In this document: positions 57,790 to 64,000 of the stretch, piece after piece
How the letters are laid out: every line of letters begins with the position of its first letter
Numbering within the stretch: position 1 is the stretch's first letter
Source: Komagataeibacter rhaeticus
GTDB taxonomy: Bacteria; Pseudomonadota; Alphaproteobacteria; Acetobacterales; Acetobacteraceae
Assembly: GCF_003207855.1 (NCBI RefSeq)
Contig: NZ_NKTZ01000003.1
Span: forward strand, 1-64,000
DNA: 64,000 bases
Reading direction: 5' to 3'
Notes under the pieces: generated by a model
Seen by the model: the letters and a program-made list of their open reading frames with translations, nothing else
Told to the model about the DNA's origin: nothing
Databases searched by the model: none
Program-made: the position numbers and the translations under genes

Positions 57790-59142
57790 TCAGCATACTT
57801 CGGTAATCAGCTTGCGCAACGTGGCCGCCATGTCGCGCAGTTCCTGTTCGGTGGAAATGAACGGAGGCCCGAAGGACACCGTATCACCCGTGCAGCGCAG
57901 CAGCAGGCCGTGGCGCAGCCCCGCCTCGAACAGCGCCAGGCCGCGCGCGCCGGGCTTGCCTTCGGCGGGTTTCATGTCAAAGGCGGCCGTCAGCCCGATG
58001 TTGCGGATGTCGGCAATCACGTCCAGGTCCTTCAGGCCGTGCATCGCCTCTTCCAGCACCGGCTCGAGTGCCCGCACGCGGGCGACCAGCCCTTCCTCCC
58101 GCATCACGTCCAGCACCACATGGCCCACCGCCGCCGCCATGGGGTGGCCGGAATAGGTGTAGCCGTGACAGAACTCGATCGCGCTTTCCGGCCCGGTCAT
58201 GAAGGTGTTGTAGATCTCGTCGGTCACGATCACGCCACCCATGGGCACGATGCCGTTGGTCACCGCCTTGGCGAAGGTGATGATGTCCGGTGTCACGCCA
58301 AAGCGCTGCGCGCCGAAGTTCTCGCCCATGCGGCCAAAGCCGGTAATGACCTCATCAAAGATCAGCAGGATGCCGTTGGCGGTGCAGATCTCGCGCAGGC
58401 GCTGCAGGTAGCCCACGGGCGGCACGATCACACCGGTCGAACCCTGAACCGGCTCCACGATCACGGCGGCGATGGTGGAGGCATCATGCAGCGTGACCAG
58501 CCGCACCAGGTCTTCCGCGCGGTGGGTGCCCCATGTGGGCTGGCCACGGGTGAAAGCCATGTGGGCCGGCTCGTACGTGTGGCGCAGGTGGTCCACGCCG
58601 TTCATCATGCCCGATGCGAACATCTTGCGGTTGGACACGATGCCACCCACCGACATGCCGCCAAAGCCCACGCCATGGTAACCACGCTCGCGCCCGATCA
58701 TGCGGAAGCGGTTTCCCTCCCCCTTGATGCGATGATAGCCCAGCGCCACCTTGAGCGCGGTATCCACCGCTTCCGAACCGGAATTGGCGAAGAACACGTG
58801 GTTCATCCCCGCGGGCGCAAGGTCGGCAATCCGCTCGGCCAGCGAGATGGCGCCGGGATGCGTCAGCTGGAACGACGGCGCGAAGTCCAGCGTTTCCGCC
58901 TGTTTGCGCACGGCTTCGACAATGCGCGGATGGGCGTGGCCCAGCGGCGTGCACCACAGACCCGACAGGGTATCGAACAGCTTCACGCCTTCGCTGCTGG
59001 TGTAATACGCCCCCTTGGCGCTGACCATGGTGCGCGGTTCCATGTTGGCGCGCAGCATGCGGTTGGCGGTGAACGGCTGCCAGTAAACCCCTTCCCGCTC
59101 GTTGCGGAGGAGGGCGGACTTTTCTGAATCCTGAACCATCAT
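57790..59142 (-). CDS. Omega-amino acid:pyruvate aminotransferase (probable beta-alanine aminotransferase)
   Basis: 450 aa, class III PLP aminotransferase. 'YWQPFTANRMLRANMEPRTM', 'GLWCTPLGHAHPRIVEAVRK', 'FFANSGSEAVDTALKVALGY', the cofactor Asp in 'LLIFDEVITGFGRMGENFGA' and the PLP Lys in 'DIITFAKAVTNGIVPMGGVI' are those of beta-alanine:pyruvate aminotransferases. The ATG at 59142 follows AGGA. Longer frames upstream are non-homologous. In this locus its natural substrate would be beta-alanine from uracil (or 2-methyl-beta-alanine from thymine). Confidence 0.92.
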   Translation of the reverse strand: MMVQDSEKSALLRNEREGVYWQPFTANRMLRANMEPRTMVSAKGAYYTSSEGVKLFDTLSGLWCTPLGHAHPRIVEAVRKQAETLDFAPSFQLTHPGAISLAERIADLAPAGMNHVFFANSGSEAVDTALKVALGYHRIKGEGNRFRMIGRERGYHGVGFGGMSVGGIVSNRKMFASGMMNGVDHLRHTYEPAHMAFTRGQPTWGTHRAEDLVRLVTLHDASTIAAVIVEPVQGSTGVIVPPVGYLQRLREICTANGILLIFDEVITGFGRMGENFGAQRFGVTPDIITFAKAVTNGIVPMGGVIVTDEIYNTFMTGPESAIEFCHGYTYSGHPMAAAVGHVVLDVMREEGLVARVRALEPVLEEAMHGLKDLDVIADIRNIGLTAAFDMKPAEGKPGARGLALFEAGLRHGLLLRCTGDTVSFGPPFISTEQELRDMAATLRKLITEVC

Positions 59143-59280
59143 GCAATCCTGTGCTGGATGAAATACGCCCCCGGCGCCCATGCCGGGACGATTCATTTGT
59201 GCATCGTATTTCGCACCGGGTTCCCTGTATATGTACAAGCACACCGCTTTGCCCGAAACTGTACTGATCGGACCCCCACT

Positions 59281-60681
59281 ATGACAGCCCAGGCCCTGCC
59301 CCGCCCGGACCGTGACAGTTCCACCCCGCTGGTTGGCCAGATCGGCGCGGACCTGGCACACCGCATCCGCAGCGGCGTACTGCGCCGGGGCGAGCGGCTG
59401 CCCTCCATCCGCCGCATGGCGCGCGACTGCGGGGTCAGCACCCTGACCATTGCCAACACCTATCTGCGGCTTGCGGCGGCGGGGCTGGTGGAAAGCCGGG
59501 GCACGCGCGGCTATTTTGTCTGCACGCCACCGCGCGCGGCCCCGCTGATCCAGCGTTCCATCGATTCGATGTGGCTGCTGCAGTACGCCTATGAGGACGA
59601 GGCCCCCGTGATCAAGGCCGGCTGTGGCTGGCTGCCCACGGACCTGCTGTTCACATCCGCCGCCCGTAGCGCACTGGGGGGCCTGACGGCGGCCCGGCTG
59701 GCCTGCGCGCTGGAATACGGCAATCCCTACGGCCACGCCGGACTGCGCCACAACATACGCCAGATGCTGGCCCGCCGCGACGTGTACTGCGAGGACGGCG
59801 GCATCATCATGACCCACGGCGCAAGCCAGGCGCTGGAACTGGCGGTACGCTGCCTGTCCACGCGCGGCGATACGGTGCTGGTGGAAGATCCGGGCTACTG
59901 CAACCTCTATCCCGCGCTCCAGTCACTGGGGCTGCGTACCGCCAGCATCCCGCGCCTGCCCGATGGCCCCTGCCCCGACGCCCTGGCGCGCATGATCCGC
60001 CAGCACCAGCCGCGCCTGTTCATCACCACCTCCATCCTGCACAACCCGACGGGCAGTTGCAGCACCACGCGGAACATGCGCGCGGTACTGGATCTTGCCG
60101 CGCGCCATGACCTGACGATCATCGAGGATGACATCTTCCTCGACCTGGCACCCGAAGGGCAGCAGACCCTGTCACAGCTGGGCGGGCTGGAGCGGGTTGT
60201 CCATATCGGCAGTTTTTCGAAAACGATCGGCCCCGGCCTGCGCGTGGGCTACGTGGCGTGCGCGGCGGATACCGCCCAGCGCATCCTGCGCCAGAAAATG
60301 GCCAGCAACCTGACCACCGCGCCGCTGAACGAGGAAATCGTCCACACCATTGTCAGCAGCGGGCTGTACCGCCCCCATCTGGCCCATCTGCGCGAACACC
60401 TGACCCGTGTGCAGGCGCGCGTCTGCGCCCGGCTGGAACAGGCGGGCATGACGGTCCATTTCCAGCCTTCGGGCGGCATGTTCGCCTGGGCGCGGTTCGG
60501 GCAGGACAGGGATGTCCGCGCCCTGGCGGAACGGGCCTGCCAGCACGACATCATGCTGGCACCGGGGCACCTGTTCCGCCCCGGCGGCCAACCCTCGCAA
60601 TGGTTCCGCTTCAATGTCGCGCACTGCGAGGACGAGCGCCTGTTCACATTCGTGAAAAGCATTGCCCACGGCAGGGAATAG
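59281..60681 (+). CDS. MocR-type regulator (GntR helix-turn-helix fused to aminotransferase domain)
   Basis: 466 aa. Residues about 17-85 are a GntR winged helix ('LVGQIGADLAHRIRSGVLRR', 'ERLPSIRRMARDCGVSTLTI'). The rest is an aminotransferase-like fold with PLP Lys in 'VHIGSFSKTIGPGLRVGYVA'. It is divergent from the aminotransferase gene, 138 bases away, with TGTA-containing direct elements (59226 region) in between. MocR regulators usually control a neighbouring PLP or amine gene, so the beta-alanine aminotransferase/decarboxylase pair is the likely target. Confidence 0.9.
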   Translation: MTAQALPRPDRDSSTPLVGQIGADLAHRIRSGVLRRGERLPSIRRMARDCGVSTLTIANTYLRLAAAGLVESRGTRGYFVCTPPRAAPLIQRSIDSMWLLQYAYEDEAPVIKAGCGWLPTDLLFTSAARSALGGLTAARLACALEYGNPYGHAGLRHNIRQMLARRDVYCEDGGIIMTHGASQALELAVRCLSTRGDTVLVEDPGYCNLYPALQSLGLRTASIPRLPDGPCPDALARMIRQHQPRLFITTSILHNPTGSCSTTRNMRAVLDLAARHDLTIIEDDIFLDLAPEGQQTLSQLGGLERVVHIGSFSKTIGPGLRVGYVACAADTAQRILRQKMASNLTTAPLNEEIVHTIVSSGLYRPHLAHLREHLTRVQARVCARLEQAGMTVHFQPSGGMFAWARFGQDRDVRALAERACQHDIMLAPGHLFRPGGQPSQWFRFNVAHCEDERLFTFVKSIAHGRE

Positions 60682-60760
60682 ATTGACCTCCACCCCCCAA
60701 AGGGGGAAGTTCTTCACATAATGTATCATTCCCGTCCCGAAAGGTGATCCCGTCTCTCCC

Positions 60761-61444
60761 ATGCCCCCACTTCCCCCGTCAGCACCTACCCGCAGGAAAC
60801 GTACCAGCGCCCCCAGACAGAACAATACACGGCAGATCCTTGATGCCGCGGAAAAGGTCTTTGCCGCCCACGGGCTGTCGGGCACGCGCATGAATGACAT
60901 TGCCGAGGCCAGCAACCTGCCCAAGGCCAATATCCACTACTACTTCCGCACCAAGGAAGACCTGTACCGCGCAACACTCCGGCAGTTGCTGGATGACTGG
61001 CTGGGCGATGCCAGCAAATGGCTTTCCGCCGACCGCCCCCCGCGCGAAGGGCTGCGGGGCTTCATAGAATCCAAGATGGAATTCTCCCGCAAGCGCCCCG
61101 AAGCCTCGCGCCTGTTCGCCCATGAACTGCTTTCAGGCGGCCACTACGTCCATGGCTTTCTGGTCGATACGCTGCGCAAGCATGTCGAGCAGCGTATCGA
61201 GGTATTCAGGGCCTGGCATGAAGCCGGGCTGATCACGCAGGTCGATCCGGTGCATTTCCTGTTCTGCCTGTGGGCCATGACTCAGGCCTATGCCGATGTA
61301 CAGGTGCAGATGGCCGCCGTGCTGGGCAAACCCCACCTGACGGGCCGGGACTACGCCACGGGTACCCAGACCATCATGCAGCTGGCTTCCGTGCTTCTGG
61401 CCACGCCGCCCACGGCCGCCCAGCCCGGCAGGGACACGAAATAG
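60761..61444 (+). CDS. rutR: RutR-like TetR-family regulator of pyrimidine catabolism
   Basis: 227 aa. The helix-turn-helix ('GTRMNDIAEASNLPKANIHY', 'YFRTKEDLYRATLRQLLDDW') and ligand domain ('IESKMEFSRKRPEASRLFAH', 'ELLSGGHYV', 'DPVHFLFCLWAMTQAYADVQ', 'VQMAAVLGK') follow E. coli RutR, which binds uracil and thymine. Two boxes of RutR type lie in front of preT and the transporter at 50925. A ribosome-binding site AAAGGTGA is present but somewhat far (13 bases) from the ATG. Confidence 0.88.
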   Translation: MPPLPPSAPTRRKRTSAPRQNNTRQILDAAEKVFAAHGLSGTRMNDIAEASNLPKANIHYYFRTKEDLYRATLRQLLDDWLGDASKWLSADRPPREGLRGFIESKMEFSRKRPEASRLFAHELLSGGHYVHGFLVDTLRKHVEQRIEVFRAWHEAGLITQVDPVHFLFCLWAMTQAYADVQVQMAAVLGKPHLTGRDYATGTQTIMQLASVLLATPPTAAQPGRDTK

Positions 61445-61577
61445 CCCCGCCACCGGCAGGTCAGGACGCGTGGCCTGGCGGGACAGGCCCCGGATATTTC
61501 GTTGCGAGGGTGGCACGTAAACTATTGTGGGTCGTTTCAACATTTGTTACGGTCCAGCTTCAATCATGGAGCATGCA

Positions 61578-62717
61578 ATGCCACCTCGCCACACCCTGAC
61601 AGAGCAGGAGCGGACCGTCCTTGACATCATCATGGAAAATCCGTTCGCATCACAGAAGGATCTGGCCGAACGGTGCGGTATGACACGCCCCACGCTGGCC
61701 ACCTATATCGGCCAGCTGACACGTAAGGGTTACCTGCTGGGACGTGCCTATGTTGCCGCGACGCGGGCCTCCATCGTCTGTATCGGGGGGGCTGCGATCG
61801 ACCGGAAATTCTGCCTTTCCTCCCCCCTTGTTACCGGCACGTCCAACCCCGCAACCGGCTACACCGGCTTTGGCGGCGTGGCGCGCAACGTGTGCGAGAA
61901 CCTGGCGCGCCTGGGACAGGAAACCACGCTGATCACCATTGTCGGGGATGACCTGCCCGGCCATGCCCTGGCCGATCACATGAAGAACTGCGGCGTGAAC
62001 ACCTCACGCATCCAGTTCGCGGGCAATGCCAGCACGGCGGAATACATTGCCATACTGGATGACAGCCACGACCTGGGCATCGCGGTGTTTGATGCCGCCG
62101 TGTTCGACCGGCTGGACATCGACACCATCCAGCGCAGCTGGCCGCTGATTGCCGCGGCGGGATGGCTGTTCGTGGACTGCAACGTATCCGCCGAAGTCCT
62201 GGCGTGGCTGGCGCAGAAAACACGCGAGGCCGGGTTCAGCCTTGCGGTCGATACGGTTTCCGTCCCGAAGGCGGAACGGCTGCGCGGCCAGCTTGGCGGC
62301 GTGCGCGTACTGTTCACCAACCGCGATGAGGCCCTGACCCTGCTGGAGGGAAGCACCGCCACCACCAGTGCGGCCATCGCCATGGCGCTGGTGGCGCAGG
62401 GGGTGGAAACCGTGATCATGACCGAAGGCGCGCGGGGCCTGACGGTGGCGGATGCCAGCGGCGTGCGCGCCCTGCCCGCCTACCGGACCAATGTGGTGGA
62501 CGTGACCGGCGCGGGAGATGCCCTTGTGGCCGCCACCCTGTCCGCACTGAGTGAAAACACGGACACCGTGCGCGCCTGCCGCCAGGGACTGGCCGCCGCC
62601 GCCCTGACAGTTGGATGCCGCGAAAGCGTATGCCCCGGCATCAGCCACGAGCAGATCAGTACCTTCATGAAAACCCATGCCGGCACAGACAGCCAGGCCA
62701 AGGAAACAGCCCTATGA
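61578..62717 (+). CDS. psuK: Pseudouridine kinase (PfkB family) with N-terminal helix-turn-helix
   Basis: 379 aa. Residues 1-60 are a winged helix ('LTEQERTVLDIIMENPFASQ', 'KDLAERCGMTRPTLATYIGQ'). The kinase follows: 'IVCIGGAAIDRKFCLSS', 'GYTGFGGVARNVCENLARLG', 'VDCNVSAEVLAWLAQKTREA' and the catalytic Asp in 'NVVDVTGAGDALVAATLSAL'. It phosphorylates pseudouridine for PsuG, overlapping that gene by four bases. I chose the ATG at 61578, six bases after GGAG. The helix-turn-helix fusion suggests auto- or local regulation. Confidence 0.88.
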   Translation: MPPRHTLTEQERTVLDIIMENPFASQKDLAERCGMTRPTLATYIGQLTRKGYLLGRAYVAATRASIVCIGGAAIDRKFCLSSPLVTGTSNPATGYTGFGGVARNVCENLARLGQETTLITIVGDDLPGHALADHMKNCGVNTSRIQFAGNASTAEYIAILDDSHDLGIAVFDAAVFDRLDIDTIQRSWPLIAAAGWLFVDCNVSAEVLAWLAQKTREAGFSLAVDTVSVPKAERLRGQLGGVRVLFTNRDEALTLLEGSTATTSAAIAMALVAQGVETVIMTEGARGLTVADASGVRALPAYRTNVVDVTGAGDALVAATLSALSENTDTVRACRQGLAAAALTVGCRESVCPGISHEQISTFMKTHAGTDSQAKETAL

Positions 62718-63637
62718 ACATGAATGCCCTTCCCCTCGTCCTGTCCGCTGAAGTGCGCGATGCCCTGGCCAGCGGCAAAGCCGTGGTGGCCCTTGAATCC
62801 ACCATCATCACCCACGGCATGCCCTGGCCACAGAACGTCAGCACCGCGCGGGAAGTGGAAAACCTGGTCCGCGCCGAAGGCGGGGTGCCGGCCACCATCG
62901 CCATCATTTCGGGCAAGATTCACATAGGCTTGGATGACAGCACGCTGGAATGGCTGGGCACGGCAAAGGACGTGATGAAGGTCAGCCGGGCCGATCTGGC
63001 CTATGCGCTTTCGGCGGGGCGGCATGGGTCGACCACCGTTGCCGCCACCATGATCTGCGCGCACCTGGCCGGTATCGGGGTTTTTGCCACCGGCGGCATC
63101 GGCGGCGTGCATCGGGGCGTGGAGGAGACGATGGACATCTCCGCCGACCTGACCGAGTTCGCCCGCACCCCGGTTGCCGTGGTGTGCGCGGGTGCCAAGG
63201 CCCTGCTGGACCTGCCGCGCACGCTGGAATTCCTGGAAACGCAGGGCGTGCCGGTGGTGGGCTACGAAACCAGTGATTTCCCCGCTTTCTGGAGCCGCTC
63301 CAGCGGCCTGCCGGTACCGCTGCGCGCCGACAGCGCGAAAGAGATCGCCAGCATGATCTCCATGCGCGCGACACTGGGGCTGGACGGCGGCGTGGTGGTG
63401 GCGAACCCCGTGCCCGCGGGCAGCGAAATTCCGCGTGCCGAAATGGAAGCCTTCATCACGCAGGCCGTCGAAGAAGCCCGACGGGACGGCATTACCGGCA
63501 AGGCCGTTACGCCCTACCTGCTGTCACGCATGCTGGAACTGACCGCGGGCCGCAGCCTGGAGACCAACATCGCGCTCGTGCTCAACAACGCCCGCCTGGC
63601 CACGCATATCGCCCTTGCGCTTGGGGCAAAGGCATAA
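62714..63637 (+). CDS. psuG: Pseudouridine-5'-phosphate glycosidase
   Basis: 307 aa, Mn-dependent. It splits the C-C bond of pseudouridine 5'-phosphate to give uracil and ribose 5-phosphate. 'VVALESTIITHGMPWPQNVS' (Glu), 'TVAATMICAHLAGIGVFATG', 'GGIGGVHRGVEETMDISADL' and the active Lys in 'VVCAGAKALLDLPRTLEFLE' are all intact. The ATG at 62714 overlaps the kinase stop as ATGA. Length agrees with E. coli PsuG (312 aa). Confidence 0.95.
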   Translation: MNMNALPLVLSAEVRDALASGKAVVALESTIITHGMPWPQNVSTAREVENLVRAEGGVPATIAIISGKIHIGLDDSTLEWLGTAKDVMKVSRADLAYALSAGRHGSTTVAATMICAHLAGIGVFATGGIGGVHRGVEETMDISADLTEFARTPVAVVCAGAKALLDLPRTLEFLETQGVPVVGYETSDFPAFWSRSSGLPVPLRADSAKEIASMISMRATLGLDGGVVVANPVPAGSEIPRAEMEAFITQAVEEARRDGITGKAVTPYLLSRMLELTAGRSLETNIALVLNNARLATHIALALGAKA

Positions 63638-63671
63638 GCCGGGTCTTTTTTCCTGTCGGGCAGAGGGCAGC

Positions 63672-64000
63672 ATGACATTTCATTTACGGCCCTTCGCGGG
63701 CATACTGGTCCTGTTACTTGTTGCCCTTGCCTGCTCGACGGACAGACGGGCAATCCGCCCCCGCGTCATTGCATCCGCCCTGGCCTGCCAGATCGCGGCG
63801 GGACTGGTCATGCTGGGCATTCCGGCGGGCCGCAGGGCGCTGGAATCCATCGCGCAGGGCATTGCCTGGGTCATCGACTTCGGCCATGCCGGGATTGCCT
63901 TTGTCTTTGGCGGGCTGGCCAATCCCGACCTGGCCAGAAGCATACCGGGCTGGAGCTTCATATTCGCCATCAACGTCCTGCCACAGATCATCTATCTGAG
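63672..64000 (+). CDS. psuT: Second CNT-family nucleoside transporter, N-terminal part (PsuT-like)
   Basis: The first 109 codons are in the window and run off the right edge. MTFHLRPFAGILVLLLVALA, 'CSTDRRAIRPRVIASALACQ' and 'WSFIFAINVLPQIIYLS' are typical of NupC-type transporters and parallel the transporter at 50925. GAGGG precedes the ATG. Position right after psuG, as in psuK-psuG-psuT loci, indicates pseudouridine import. Confidence 0.85.
   Translation, partial: MTFHLRPFAGILVLLLVALACSTDRRAIRPRVIASALACQIAAGLVMLGIPAGRRALESIAQGIAWVIDFGHAGIAFVFGGLANPDLARSIPGWSFIFAINVLPQIIYL

Noticed and set aside
54463-59127. Long plus-strand frames (425-494 residues) opposite preA, preT and the aminotransferase
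   Set aside because: All are antisense shadows of well-supported genes.

Overview
The window is high-GC alphaproteobacterial DNA. A squalene-hopene cyclase gene, a RutR/PreTA pyrimidine region and AT-rich intergenic hairpins of a shared family suggest an acetic acid bacterium (Acetobacteraceae, for example Komagataeibacter or Gluconacetobacter). The genus is an inference from gene content, not a database match.

Positions 1 to 34014 are a nearly complete Mu-like transposable prophage, inverted relative to the window, so almost every gene is on the minus strand. From the right it holds an S24 repressor on the plus strand with an operator array, a Ner-like regulator, a ParB-like protein, MuA and MuB transposition proteins, a run of small early genes, GemA, a strong terminator, a Mor/C-type activator, lysozyme, DNA packaging and portal, head morphogenesis, protease with nested scaffold, capsid, tail sheath and tube, a frameshifted tail chaperone, tape measure, baseplate and the start of a tail fibre that runs off the left edge. 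Three copies of one GC-rich dyad lie upstream of lysozyme, protease and gp46. Each sits a fixed distance from a -10-like hexamer that abuts the start codon, which fits activator-dependent late promoters like those of Mu. The phage end (CA at 34013-34014) falls inside a host DUF3500 gene, which has lost its native C-terminus.

Positions 34015 to about 50100 are chromosome: the interrupted DUF3500 gene, a divergent tannase/feruloyl esterase, an AT-rich glycosyltransferase, a DHA2-type exporter, a YqjI/YqjH-like metal-responsive PadR regulator and ferric reductase with a methyltransferase between them, an EmrB-EmrA-NodT efflux operon ending in a pirin-like gene, and squalene-hopene cyclase behind a TetR regulator.

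Positions 50871 to 64000 look like a pyrimidine and pseudouridine salvage and degradation locus. It has two nucleoside transporters (the second cut by the window edge), pseudouridine kinase and PsuG, a RutR-like regulator, PreT and PreA, an N-carbamoyl-beta-alanine-type hydrolase, an omega-amino acid aminotransferase and a tautomerase with the residues of malonate semialdehyde decarboxylase. Two RutR-like boxes lie in front of preTA and the first transporter. The inferred route is pseudouridine to uracil to beta-alanine to malonate semialdehyde to acetaldehyde, which an acetic acid bacterium could oxidise to acetate. Dihydropyrimidinase is the one step not visible here.
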